Shown piece after piece: positions 1 through 12,914 of a stretch of 64,000 nucleotides of DNA. The notes below the pieces were generated by a model. That model was given only the letters and a program-made list of their open reading frames with translations. It ran no database searches and was not told the DNA's origin. Source of the stretch: Albugo candida (Eukaryota; Oomycota; Peronosporomycetes; Albuginales; Albuginaceae); NCBI GenBank assembly GCA_905220665.1, contig CAJNAR010000144.1:372001-436000 (forward strand). The letters run 5' to 3'. The position numbers and the translations under genes are program-made. Numbering within the stretch: the first letter of the stretch is position 1; each line of letters opens with the position of its first letter.

Positions 1-2
1 AA

Positions 3-3000
3 AGCTTACTCACCAGGGCTGAAGCCAGTTACGAGGAAGCGAGCCATGTTCAAACAACAAAATTTGATAAAGTAGAGAAAGAGCTATCTTTGGCTAAAGT
101 CAAATTGAAGAGAGCCGAAGAGGATCTTCAGTTTGCAAATAAGCAATCGAGCGAGAAAGAGACATTGTATGACTCCTCCGATTTGACGCCCCTGTTGAAC
201 ATTCATGGACGCAAAGATGAGATTCCTGCAGGTTTGTCGACTGCAGCTAACATAGAAATAGAGACAGTAGATCAAGAGTGTCGGCGGAACGAGCTTCATC
301 GTGGATCATTGACAAACAAGGAAAGTCCAAGTACCGCATTTTCGAAATTCAGCAAGGCGTGGCCTTGTAATGCTGAAACGCAGAGCACAAACGGGAGGCA
401 GAAGAAAGAAGAGGCTGATCAATCTCATACAGCTGCAATTCTGTCTCCACAAAAAGAGTTGCTTTCGAGCATTATTAGCAGGAAAAGGATGAAGGAAGAC
501 TATCGGCATATTCAGGATCAATCAATCGAGAGTGGGATTGCTGATGGAGCACTTCATGACGCTCATACTGTGGAATTTGCACGCTTGAAGGAGGATCTAG
601 CTATCAGTTTATCGCAGACAGAGAAAGCACAGGAGGAATTGATATTGTTCAGAAAGAAGCTCGCGAAAAGTGAGTCTATTTACAAGGCTTCTGTTGAAAT
701 TCATCGAGGATCATTGACACAAGTGCAAAAGAAAATGGGCATTCTTACTTCCGAGATCAACAAAACAAGGGAAGAGCTTATTCTTACACAAGGTCAGCTT
801 ACCGATAGCCAGGCGCTGGCTGAGCACTATCGGCAGCATATGGAGCGACTTGAAAAAGAATTAGTGAGATCTTTAACGAAAGCAGCTGAATGTGAAAGGG
901 AACTTATTGAAACCAGAGAGGAACGTTTCCACCAGGAGGCTATGATTACGAAATTTGATGAATCTCACAGCGTTGATGTCGCAGCCGAAACAATGAGAAA
1001 AAATTTCCAGGACGTTAAAAATCAAGAGACGAATAGTTCAATTGATAATGAAGCGCTTAGCGGAGTTGTCCGTACGGAAGCCATGCGCATTGAAGAAGTG
1101 GTGTCTCTCAGTAATGAGAAAGGATCAAGAGAAGAAGGATCCATTTGTTGGAAAAGTTGTCAGCCGTTGGAGAGTCAGTCTTTTTCAAACTCGCCGGATG
1201 TGGTGCATTTCTTGACAACATGTAAATCTCGATCCCCGTACTTTTTGAAAGCAGACAATCCAAAGATTTCAAATGAAAATTTGTACGGCACCGATACGCT
1301 AGAAAAAGAACGCATACAAATACGACTAGCTGATTATGAGTCGATCATTATGAATAAAACTTATTCGACAGTAACGAGACGGCTCGAAGAAGATGCGTTT
1401 TGTTGGCGGAGGGAGGTTAAAAGGATGAACGAGGAGCTTTATGCTGCAAATGGACGTACTGTTGATTTTTGGGTTTCATTTGAAGCACTCATGAAGACTA
1501 ATAATGCTTCTATTGCACAACTCCAGGAAAAAATTTCGCTCTCCTACACGGATACGTCGACGAAAAATGACGAGCTCGCCCGCATTATAGAAGAGCTCGA
1601 AGCTTTCAATGCACCGTTTGATCGTTTGAAAGAGATTTATGAGTCAATATGGATTCAACCACGCAAGTATGCACCCGCTCAAAGTTGGAGCAGCGGAATG
1701 GAGAACGAAAGTGTCTGCATGGAAGACGGATCCGAAGAAACTTACTCATTCAGTGTACCTGCAAAACATCGTCATATCTTAGCGACAGATGGGTTGAAAT
1801 TCCGCAAATTTGGTGGCACGAGTGAGCCGTGGGAAGAAACTCATGGTACTAGTTTAGATCTTATGACGAAGAGATACGAGAAAGAGGAATCACGTAAATC
1901 AGGCTGTGATTCTGCTACACCAACGACACACGTCAAAGCAGCGGAGAAAGAGTCATTAGGATTTAAGGCAGCATTCAAAGGAACGAATGTATCCACCATA
2001 AGGAATGCGCAGGTCGAAATTCAGGCCCAAGCGAACGTTCCGGACGTAAGTCCAACTCACAATATTGTGGCGGCATGCAAGGAACATTGTAGGGATATAT
2101 ACGAACAGATTTTGCTTTTAGACGGAGAGTACAACAAGTATAGTTACAACCATGTTGCACGTATCGAGCAGAACAAAAGTCGACTGAAGAAACATCGAGA
2201 CCATCTCGTATCTTTCTCAGCATGGCTTCCGTCGTTAAGGCATAAAGTTGATAAAACGATGCAGATTCATTTGAGTGCTGAAGCACGCCTGCTACTCCAC
2301 AAAGAGCTGATATCCGCTCGAGTAAATCGACTGGAACAAGAAGTAGCCACGAACACAAAAAAACTGATTGAAGCAAAGAAGAAATTCGACATGATGCAAA
2401 AGAGTAGTGGTAACAAAAGTACGCAACTGGAGAAGCAGGTGGCCAAAGTGTCAGCGGAACTTGATATACCACAAAGAGAATTCACACGGCAAAGCGCATG
2501 TTTGGCGGTAGTTGCAGAGAAAGTAATCGCAAAAAAACGCAGCCTCCGGGACTCGGAGCTCAAAGCAGAAGTAGAGATAGAGCGAAGAGAATTTTATCAC
2601 GCTTCAATTGCGTCTATCAACACCGTTCCAATGGTACAGACTGATGAGCTGGTACGAAAAGTGTCTCCACTTGAAAGAGAATGTGAGAATTCAAGGGAAC
2701 AGTGCACTATCCGACAGAGAAATGAAGCAGTTGTCACGGAAAAAGTGGCATCACAAATGTACGATTTAGAGGAAGAGGAGGGCAAGCTTGTCAGGGACGA
2801 AGATTTTCAGGCTGCTGGACAACCTCGTGCTGCAATCAATTCCACGTTCGGAACAGAGACATTAGTGCAAGACTTGCAATTGCATTCGGAGTCACTGCCA
2901 AAACTTGCGAACGAAACATGGCTACAATTTTACGAGTGCCATCTCATGCAAAAGGACGAACTGACGTCTCGTCATGCCTTGGAATTTGAGCATCTCCATC

Positions 3001-3795
3001 ATGCTTATCAAAAGAAGATCGAGGAACAACTTGTAGCAGTGAGTGAATGGAAAGAGAAGCTTGAACATCAAACCTCAGCTTTGTGGCAATTAGAGAAGGA
3101 TTTTCGTGAATATATGACATCAAGCGCGCAGGAACATGAACACTTGCATACAATGTCTGAAGGACAAGCCACTTGTATCAAGAGTCTGCAGCTTGAATTG
3201 AACCGCTACCTCATGTGCATAGAAGACATGAGAGTTTATCTATACAAGACTGATTTTGAATCTCCAAAAGTCAGTGTGATATCTCCGCGTAAAGAGGAGA
3301 TATCGAGGCGTATTACTTCGTATCATCTTCAGAACTTGGATGACTGGTTCGAACAGAACATATCTACAAATGAAGATAGTGTGAGCAAAGTCGCGATAGA
3401 TCAAGAGGGTACGTTAGTGAGCAGCTTTGATCATCAATGTATTGTAACGTGTGGCGAGGTACGGTACAACATGACGTCTTCTATAGCGAGATGTTAAGCT
3501 GTGTGTATGTTTAGGTGCAAGAAGCTTTAACAGAGCCCGAAGGCCATTGTTCATCGGTTTTTGAGAAAGATCGAGAGCTTGCGGGTTCTTTAAAAGAAGC
3601 TCAGATAGAAATCAATCAACTGAAGTATGTACTCTTCGGAACGGAACACAATCGTGTGCTGAGATTGGTTTTTGTAGATCTACTGTGCAATATCTGAAGG
3701 AAGTGCTTGATCTACGTGATGAGATGATTGCTTTTCTAGACGAACGGATGGTTCAGTTTGAGTTACAAGCCTCTTCGTATGAAAAGTCCAACTGA
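3..3795 (+). CDS. Long coiled-coil protein, 5'-partial
   Basis: The reading frame is open from the first bases, so the gene starts upstream of the window. Three exons fit: 3-3458, 3515-3624 and 3678-3795. They are joined by a 56-nt and a 53-nt GT-AG intron that keep frame and end at TGA 3793-3795. The roughly 1,225 visible residues are rich in Glu, Lys, Gln and Leu, with long heptad-like stretches (for example around nt 560-960 and 2250-2800) broken by Ser/Thr-rich linkers. No catalytic motif, membrane segment or known domain was recognised. The composition suggests a structural or scaffold protein of centrosome, basal body or cytoskeleton type, but that is inference only; no family is assigned. 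Confidence 0.8.
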
Positions 3796-4132
3796 TGAGC
3801 GCTATCTCGATCAAGCATTGACGACCTGCTATACTAGATTGTGATGGTGGAAGCAATCGGAAAACAACAAAACCATAGCACTGCCGTGATTACACGCAGC
3901 TGATGTCTGCCAATTTCTTATATCTTCGTGTAGCGAAAGCAGAAATAAGTTCGTTGAGAAAGCAATCGCTCCTTTTCACTTGATAAAGAAAATAGCAATC
4001 GTTGCGCATCCTCGCATTCAATGAGCTTTAAGCACAACTTTGCGTCACCAATTAGCCGATGTGAGGTAGCCAGCATCATCTCTATAAATACATGCTTTCA
4101 CTGGAACTGTCCGTGCATCGCGTGCTTTCGTG
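3796..4132. other. Intergenic gap, 337 bp
   Basis: This lies between two plus-strand genes and has stops in all frames. No RNA gene, repeat or clear promoter motif was seen; it presumably holds the 3' UTR of the coiled-coil gene and the promoter of the LRR gene. Confidence 0.5.
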
Positions 4133-6111
4133 ATGGCATCGAGCGGTGAAGAAAGCAGAAATCTAATCAGAAAGAAGACCGCTGGAAACAGACTGCAAGA
4201 GCGCAACGATTTTAATTATCGGCAAGAGAGACGACCGAAGCAAAGCGTTTTAGCAGCATCGTCGATTGTCCTTGAAGGAGCCTCAAATGAAGCAGCTTCG
4301 TCGAAAGCGGGTACCACTGCGAAAAAGACATCGAAAGAAGGACGCGTACTTGATGGGTTTCTGCTGCTCGATACCTGTAAAGGTATTCATGTTTGCATTC
4401 AGATCACTTAGCTCGTACTTTTACACTCGTCACTATGCAGTTGAGTTTCCGGAGGAAGTCAATGAGGTCATTTTGGTTGGACTTTGTATTAAAAAAATTG
4501 TGGGCGACGATTTATTCTTTTTCAGCAATCTTACCCGAATGGATATCAGTGACAATGAGGTGCTACATTCTACAGCCAGAAGGATCCTTTTTGAATGAGT
4601 TACCTGTATCTGGCATTAAGGCATCGTTGGAACCGCTGCAAAATCTACCTGCGTTGGTTGAGTTAATTTTCCAATGTAATGCTTTGCAACAGTTATCGAT
4701 TGTAGAAGGCGGATTCCCAAAACTTGAGGTATGATCGATTCCCATCAATCTCTGCCATTTGATTGTGAAGAAATTCGGTAGGTATTGAACCTATCTCATA
4801 ATTGCTTGACATGCAGAGATTTCGCGCAACTGGCCAAGATAAAACGCTTACGCGAATTATATCTTGGAAACAATCGAATCCGTTCAGTTCCTCGTAACTT
4901 TGGAGATTTTGCACAACTGGAGCTTTTGTTTTTGGAATACAATAGCTTACACGATCCCAATTGCTTTTCCATGCTCAGTTTGGCTCCTAATTTGCGCTCT
5001 TTGAACGTCAGTCACAATCGACTTGCAGGTGTCCCTGAAGTAAGTTAGTAAGTTGGTCGAACTCGGCATTGCTGTTGGATTCTTGGTCAGCAGTGAAACG
5101 TGTAGACCGGAAACAATGGATTTTTGCGACTGGAAGATTTGGATTTGACGTACAACAAAATAATGAAAGAAACGCAAGTGTATCCGCTGCTATACATCCG
5201 AACACTGCGGAGACTGGATTTGCATGGAAACCCGCTCACAGATGCTGCATGCCATGTCCACGACCAAACCAAGCTTTTGTATGACCCAGTACCAGCCATG
5301 ACCTACTTCCTCAATGAAAACGCACAAGCCGGAAAAGTACTGACCATATTGCTAGCGTATCCGGAATATAAAAGCAAGCGTTTACAGCAAAGCTCGTACG
5401 AGCATACGCATATCTACAAAATGATGCCTAATGACATTCCGCTTTCTACTCCATTTCACTCCCGAGCGACGCAACTATTGATACAACAAGGTCGCAGCGA
5501 TAAGGTAAAGCTAGTCGACCCTACTGTTTGGATAATTTACATGCAACTGCTATAGAGCATCTCGCCGAAGAAATCATCTTATGTGACTAAACCAGTTCGT
5601 GAGTGACGCATTTGACGAGTGAGCTTACTTCCATGCTGATCAAGTTGCTCAGAAAGGAGGATGGAGCATGAATTGGATGACTTCACAATCGCCACATCTG
5701 CAGGCAACAAGACTTTGACTAATTTTTTTACGAGCATACAACCAGGTGTGATGGTCGCTGCAAACAACCAAACTTTTTTGTCATCTTTGACTTCGGTACA
5801 ATCAGGCGAACAATCGGTAGGGGAGCGTCACACTATGAAAATGAAATCTTAATCAAACACATTGATAGAGATTGCAAAGTTTACGAGGAGAAAATGCCGC
5901 CAAGGCGCTACAGTATTATTTAAAGAACCCGCTGACAGCTCATGACGACGCCGATCTCATTCCTCGTCATTCACAAAAGCCAACATTGGCACACTTGGTA
6001 AGGGTAGCCACGTCACCATTATAATTCTCATATTCAACATCACCTTAGCAACAACGTCGGTCAAAGAAAGTGCACCAGCCATCGCAGATAATCGATAATT
6101 CTGAAAAGTAG
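4133..6111 (+). CDS. XRRA1-like leucine-rich repeat protein
   Basis: A nine-exon model gives an intact frame of 511 residues: 4133-4356, 4412-4559, 4621-4728, 4782-5039, 5106-5504, 5556-5598, 5653-5816, 5869-5997, 6049-6111. The introns are 51-66 nt. The first donor (GTTTCT) is the weakest junction. After a basic N-terminus there are about seven LRRs, with signatures such as LTRMDISDN, LEVLNLSHN, LRELYLGNN, LRSLNVSHN and LEDLDLTYN, then an LRR cap naming a tail after 'LDLHGNPL'. The order, including the FPEEVNEVILVG opening strand and the spacing of the irregular repeats, resembles vertebrate XRRA1. The C-terminal 200 residues are low in known motifs. XRRA1's function is poorly defined; the assignment rests on pattern similarity read by eye. 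It could instead be another SDS22-type LRR adaptor. Confidence 0.65.
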
Positions 6112-6403
6112 ACTGACAGAATGATCAGCGCACACATAAATCGTGACTTTAGTTGCAACAATATCATCGAGACACTGTTCTAACACTTCAGATCCTACAA
6201 TGCTATTTCATTTTAGCCAATCAAAAAAACCGTCACATTCCTCGATGCTGATTGGTCACTGATCTGGCTGGTAGACCTCTATTGGTTATTCATTCTTATT
6301 TTCTTTTTTACCTTGGAGTGAAGAAGTGCGGGACGCGACGTCGAAAAGCTTACAATTTGGGTGAAATTTACAATTTTTGCGCGCAGCGATCAAGTCATTT
6401 CTT

Positions 6404-7417
6404 ATGACCTTAGTAAAAAGTTCTATGAGTATGCATGAAACTAAAGCCACATCTGAAGAGTTGGCCCATTTTTCGCCGTCTTTGATCAATGAAGTAGATT
6501 GGAGTTGTGAACAAGAAGAGGTGGAGAGTATTGCGTATATTTTCAAAATGCACTTGATTGATTTTTTACTGTTATGTAATTAGGAAACCATCCAAGCTCA
6601 AAAGAATCAGTACCTTGAAATAACAGGTGATAACGCCTACTCTAAGGCTGTTGATCAAAATGATCTTTCAGAAACACTAAATGGACATTTTTCTGACACT
6701 ACTGAGGATGTTCCTACGTCTCCTTCTATTAGCCGACGCTGCAACCGACAGAAGCGAACGTTTGACGACAATGATTCGAATTCGAAGGATCCAACGAAAA
6801 AGATGAAACTAAATGAAGATTATACCGTAACGAGCCCAAAGTGTGCGTCCACCTTTGCAGATGCCGGACGGTGCTCTAATGTAGATGTTTGCTCAGTTGA
6901 TAAATTTTCTTCTGAACATCGTAGTCCGCGAAAGATCAAGCAAGACGGTGAGGGGTCGAACCTCTATTTGGATTCTCCTGCTCAGTATTATCGTGGTGAA
7001 AGTCGCTGCACGCTGTACATCGAATATTGGAAGCGCTCAGATGAGTGTAATTTGAAGAAGTGGGATCACATTGACCGATTAAGGGAAAAGTATGATTATG
7101 TCGAGGATCATATATATGACACCTCCTTGAAGGGTAGGACAGCGTATCTGGAACCAAACATGTTTCCTTATATGACCCCAGCAGGAATTGAGCACTGGAC
7201 ATTGTGGCACATACAAGAATTATCTCACGAACAGATAAAACAATATGTTGAGAATTGGATTGATGCTAATGCACCACATGTTGAGTCTTGGAATTATGAT
7301 GACAATGCAAAACGTTCCATAGAGATTTTTCATGTGCATGTATACCTCCAGTGTGCATTGAATGATTGTGTCCTCCGAGACCGCAAGGTTGAAGATCTGA
7401 TGCACGAGCTTGACTGA
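6404..7417 (+). CDS. DUF3605-like protein of unknown function
   Basis: Two exons, 6404-6520 and 6584-7417, flank a 63-nt intron and give about 316 residues. ATG 6404 is the first methionine of the open frame. The N-terminal half is charged and low-complexity, with a basic run (KKMKL) that could act as a nuclear signal. The C-terminal 120 residues are well conserved in character: EPNMFPYMTPAGIEHWTLW is followed by an Asn/His-containing helix (SIEIFHVHVYLQ). This His-Trp signature is typical of DUF3605-type proteins, which accept an N-terminal PY...EH.W motif and an 'hxHVH' end. No enzymatic role is known to me. The gene converges on the receptor-INPP4 gene, with 158 bp between stops. Confidence 0.6.
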
Positions 7418-7575
7418 CTACCATTTTCTATTATTTTTGCGCGTTTATATTATTATGAGTTAGTGATCCACGATTAGAACACCCAGCAAACCACGTTCCG
7501 ATGATTATTCACAATACAGCTTCACATGGCAGTCTACTCGAGTGTTTGTAACCGAGCTTCTCTCCTCTGACTATG

Positions 7576-10500
7576 TCAACCGTACGTTCCTTCAGGACAC
7601 CGATATTCTTCAGGTAAAATCGATCGCTGCAATGAATTGAATGCGTAATGAGACTTTTGGGTATTTTTCATCACGTTGACCAATCGAACTCCATTACTTC
7701 GCATCGTAGACACGACCCGCATCAGCTCTTGCTTGGCCAGATTATGATGATGCATTAGAACATGTCCTTGCTCAAGAGTGACGGACATGGAAGCTCGATC
7801 AGTTGCGTTTTTACTTGCTGTAATTCGTCCTGCGCCTAGCAAACGACAAAGCCTCGCGCTTAGTTGCAGTATTTTCGGATCTTTTGCTCGCACTACACGC
7901 TTCGTGGTTTGCACAATTCGAGCATCTAACTCGAATTGTAAGCTTCGAACAAGTGCAAGACGAGCGTTCATTCGAGTAGCACACTACAATACCATAATCA
8001 AGCTCATGCCAATTTCGAGTGTCTACAGCATACCTGGGAATTGACGACCAATTTATACTGCTCCACGTACGCATTAAGCTCAATTAAACTTTTCTGGTTG
8101 ATTGTGTTCTGGACTAAAGTCTTTTTTAAGCTAGTATTGTTGGTCAACGTTTGAATCTCGCTTATCCCTTGCGTAAAAATCACTGGGATCACCCGTATCA
8201 CCTTACCGTCAATAAGATCCTGTGGAAGCATTGAGAGGGCATGCGGATCGACCCCGATCCGGACAAGTACTACATACTTCAATCCTGTGCTGCTTTGCAT
8301 CTTTGAGCTTGACTGAACATGAACACCAACGATCGAAACCACATCCGCTTGTTGCACCTGTACATTACAAATGGATGAAATCGGAAACAAAGAAGGATCA
8401 ATAATTTCGAGCTGAAATCCAACATGTTTAAGCATATCCACAGCCGCAGCAAAATCCTGTAAAATCCCGATCTCCTTCCCGTGTGTCGAGAGCAAACTTT
8501 CCACATGCAATAAAAATCCCATTTGAGACCACAGAGCCAATTGTAAGGGGTATTGTTCTTGCTTCTGCATAGAAAACTCTAATGAACGACAAAATGACGC
8601 CACACACGTTGTTATCGCTTGACTGAAGCAAATGTCCATCCGCGTTGTAATTTGCCATGTAAGCTCATCTTGTTGCTGTCGCTCCGGTTGACGCCAATCG
8701 ATTTGCAAGGCTGTTGTGTTGAGTTGCTGAGAGGAATACAATGATGAAGGTAACACCGAGGGTAGATCTCGTGGGGGTAGATCTCCCTCATTGTTTGTAG
8801 AGCCTGCATTCATTTTGTTAAGTTTTCCTTCCAAGCCCAGAATTCCAATACCATGTCGAAATCGAAGGGAATGAGCCGCAAAAGCGCCGACTGTTATCGT
8901 GGAATAGGAATTCACCTGATTGGAGAGCCGTCGACTTCTTTGTGAGCGCAGCTGCTCCATTGGACCAACCCACAAATCTTGAACATGCTACGTATGATTA
9001 AAGAGCTTTATCAAAATCATCATGTGTGAAATAAAAAGCATCTTACCAAGTTGGTCGGAAGAAATTGAAATAACACGTTTCGTTTCTCCGTGCTGGATTT
9101 AAAGTATTGTCCTTTTCGTGCACGATCCATACAGGCTTGATAACATTGTCGCAATAATTGTACGTATGCACTTCGTTTTCTTACACGCTCCTCCAGCCAC
9201 GTCTGGATCACAAACTGATCGTTTTCATCTTGAATCTGCTCAATCACATTATCATAAAAGCTGCTCACAACTTCTTTGCGACATCGTTCAATGTATTTTT
9301 GCAAATCTTCCTGCACCAGTTCAAGATCTCTTTCTCTCTCTTGACATAAGCAATTTAAAAACTGCATCGGAATCTCGCTGGTTAGGACACTTTCCAGTAA
9401 GTCTTCTACAACAAATTCTTTTATGGTTGTGAACTGAAAACATTTACTGGCGTAAAAGCTTTTGACGTCGGGTAGCGGGCGAGCCGATACAATCATAGAC
9501 TTGACATGTAATTGTGCGGATTCGATTTTTGGATTCCGCAAGTCGCAAACGTCTTTGCTGGGAAAAAGGCACAAGTTCTTGCACTTCAAGTCGATTACGT
9601 CTGTTTTCAAGCATGAAAATTCGTACAAAACTTTTTTCCTGGACGGCTGAGAGACTACGATAGAGCTTTTCTGTGCCCAACTGCTATCATAGCCATGAGA
9701 GGATGTTTCATATGGCAAGGAACACGATGGAGATGGAATTTGTCGGCCATTGCGGGTAGTTCTTTCGTCCGAAGCTGTCAGTGAGTAGCTGCTTCGATGT
9801 AAAGATTTTCTCCCTTCCTCAACGCAAGTATCGTCTTGATTAGTATCATTCTCCCGAATAAGCTCATACACCAAAAAACGCAATTCCACGTCGCTTCCTT
9901 CGACAAGGGGAAGCTGTAGGACGGAAGAGAATGAAGCCATCAAACTCGCAGATGTAATATCTTCGATTGAAGGAACGACTGTCTCTGTGATCCCTACGCG
10001 CTTCCAGTTATGTGCGTTGCTACAAGAGCGACCACGCATGTTATCAGTCTGCGGCCTGACACCAAAGGTAGAACGTGGTGGTATGATACCCCATTGGCCG
10101 TGCTGTAAACTACTCTGGACGAGCGTACTGATGCTTGTCTGAGAAAGAAACCGTGTCGATGTTGAATCATTTTTTTCAACCTTCTCTTTTTCCTCTGTTT
10201 TCTGCATCTCACCTGCGTATAATTCCACAAAGCAACGCGAAGGTTTACTCCCTTTCCTGTACATTATATGTGGTAACCTGAGCTGGAGAGCAATTGTAAG
10301 CACGTTTTGTGATCCTTCCATTGAGAGAATTGATTTTCGAACGTTCTCATTCTTGATACTTTCGGTTTCTTTACTTTCTTCCTCAAAGCTCTCAATTAGT
10401 GAATTCGCAAGATGCAAACCATCCTCTTCGCCTGGATTTAATGATAATGACTTGCGCTTTAAAACTGCCGAATTCCGCCTACCAGTAAGCGACTTTATCA

Positions 10501-12427
10501 CCTGAAAGTGGCTTTCATTCGATTCTTTCCAACTGAGTTGCTGAAGTCGGGAATTCCACTGCAATAGTAATAATGCACAGGGAGGGACAATCATTGGCAT
10601 CCAAATGACAAAGAAATACCATGGCACAGCTGGAATTTGAATCTCAAAAAAATAAAGTGATAGGGAAATGGATACTCCGATGCTCGAAGTCAGCCAAATA
10701 GCGGCTAGTACGATAACAAATTTGACCAGAGAATTCTTCATGACCTTCATAAGATTTACATGTTGCTCCTCCGTGGTGTATCTTTGATAGAAATCTCCGT
10801 GCTGACAGTAAAGGATTCGAAAGCCTCTTTGAACTATATGGACACCGAGAATCAATAGGCCCAATGTACTTCCAAAGATCAATAACATCTGGCTCCAAAG
10901 CGCTGGAAAAAACCAATTCGAGTAGGGAACATCGCGGCACACATGTGTCACCGCATACTTCCACTGCAAGGGCTGGAGATCGGGACAGAAATCCAACCCA
11001 CACATGCTTTTGTCGTATAAAGGATTGTAAAGATAGTCATTATAAGCGCATTTGAAAAACGTTGTAAAGTTGATGATCATGGAAATGCCACCTGAATAGA
11101 ATAGACAATTTACAACTATAAAGCCCATTATGATTTTGATTCGAGAGACCGTAGCGAGTACGATATCAGCCCAATGGAAACACACTGATGTCATCATCGT
11201 CCATTTGATGCAAACCTCGATTTGGGTCAGCAAAAAGTAGAGATGTGTCGATGAAGACGTCATTTGTACTTTGGAAGACTCAGAGATCCTGTCATGTTAT
11301 TCTCTAAGAAACACGATATGCCACAAAAGCTGAGCTTACCAGAGTGCATTTGCGATGATACCCAAAGCAAACATTAGAATTATAGAGATAGCGGTCACGT
11401 CATTGAAGAACGTTTGGATTGAGAATGAGATTCCATTCTACATTTTCATTCTTAGTGCATCAGAGTACAGCTGAATAAACGAAAGAATTGCGTAAATAGC
11501 GGACCATTCGGGTGATCAAAATGGCACCAGCCAGAACGATTGCATAAATAACGATGGACATAACACTGAATACACTAAGCCCGTGACGAAGCGCTAAATA
11601 GAACGTTAGTAGGTATTGAGTTCCACAGTACACACTAGCATGCAAGTCGACGTACAAGCACGTCGATGCAGTAAGACTTGACTACAGTCAGAGCCCAATA
11701 CACGATCTCGATCGCGTATCTCGATATATCCAAGCGCAGGAAGCTGTCGACGTTGGCGCGGATGATCCGTCAAAGCTTTTTCTTTCGAAACCACATAGAT
11801 TCCATGTAATTGTATCTGGAATGAGAACAAGTCGTTATCAGCAGCGTCTGCCCATGTGTATGACCGAGTATATTGAGACTTGAGAAAAAAGAGGTGAGGA
11901 ATGAAATTTGTGATGCAAAAATACGTCAAACTGATTGCATCAATTGACAACCTCAGCTCATTACTGTTATCGAAAGTTGCAAATGACGCCTGGAATTGGA
12001 AAAAAGGATTTCTATCCCAGATGAATACAGCTGTGGCGGTCGAAGGAATTGTCATCGAAACCGAGGCATCTCTTCCTTTATAGAGGCACTGGGAGGCATC
12101 GAAATTTACACATAATTCAATCGGATCTGTGTGATTGAATCCATCCACAAGAATCGCTGTCGACAGTGATACCGAGATGGTCATTCTGTTCTGTTCACTC
12201 TCAATCCACAGCAAAGACGAATGAATGGGATTCATCCGGCGATACGGCACGGGCGCATAGGTCAATAGATCTGCAGCGTCAGGCTCGATTTGTATTTCTT
12301 GCACATCCTCAAGTGTCCGAAGATGAGTGAATGCGTCAAGAGAAAGTGAGCTCTTTGTCAGAGTGTGTGGAATGTAGGCAACTCTGGCAAGTAGAATGTA
12401 GCAAATGCGGCACAATAGCTTCCGCAT
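7576..12427 (-). CDS. 7TM receptor fused to INPP4-like phosphoinositide 4-phosphatase domain (GPCR-bigram), catalytic Cys replaced by Ser
   Basis: Six exons (12427-11656, 11593-11469,11437-11340, 11288-9047, 8987-8034, 7983-7576) join in frame to about 1,532 residues. Order: a signal-like hydrophobic N-terminus; about 250 residues of predicted ectodomain; TM1 (VMSIVIYAIVLAGAILI); TM2; further hydrophobic segments to about nt 10560, consistent with seven helices; a long Ser-rich cytosolic linker; then an INPP4-type C-terminal region. INPP4 hallmarks are IFTQGISEIQTL, SMSVTLEQ, KSHYAFNSLQ and the terminal RCPEGTYG. In the CX5R P-loop (family CKSAKDR) this protein reads SKNATDR: the nucleophile is Ser, codon AGT at 7815-7813, while Asp and Arg are kept. 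INPP4 enzymes remove the 4-phosphate of PI(3,4)P2; here catalysis is probably lost, leaving lipid binding or scaffolding. The 31-nt intron 11438-11468 is the least certain junction; a 43-nt alternative also keeps frame. Confidence 0.85.
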
Positions 12428-12914
12428 GGCCCACTTGTAAACAACAGATAAGCAATAATGAGTGAACAGAGTTTCAATTGAAGTTATCGAAAGTGAATTA
12501 CGCTAGTATCTTAATTGACTTTGATCAAGAAAGCATTCCAGTCGCTCTGTGAAGCAACTGACTGATTCATGATGCGACCCGCGTTTCACAGTAATTCTGT
12601 TCTCAATATAAGTCGCTGTGACTGAACGAAATTGTGGTCAGAAGTAATGTGCCAAGTGTTTCTCTGGCATCGAGTGTACAGTCACACAGGTAGACTAAAG
12701 TTTCTCACATGATTTGACACGGTCGATCGGAGGGTTACTTAATTTCGATGCAACGCTTTCCCGTGGGTAGAAAGCTCATCTGTTGCTTTGATAGGCAGCT
12801 TTTTACCTACTGCCCACGATAATAATAAATGTAACAAACTTTGCCAAGTATTTATTCCTCAAAAATAGTAGCCAGCAGTAGAACGAATTCGTTCTCCAAT
12901 CAAATAGTTGATAA
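12428..12914. promoter_or_regulatory. Divergent intergenic region, 487 bp
   Basis: This separates the start of the receptor-INPP4 gene from the start of the KOW-like repeat gene, so it should hold both promoters. No open frame of note, repeat or recognised factor site was seen. Confidence 0.4.

Noticed and set aside
1975..2472. A 165-codon minus-strand frame inside the coiled-coil gene
   Set aside because: It is fully overlapped by the plus-strand coding frame, has no recognisable content, and is the kind of mirror frame expected from codon bias.
4560..4575. A 16-nt intron joining two LRR frames
   Set aside because: A 61-nt intron (4560-4620) restores the LRR frame with a normal length and better repeat spacing.
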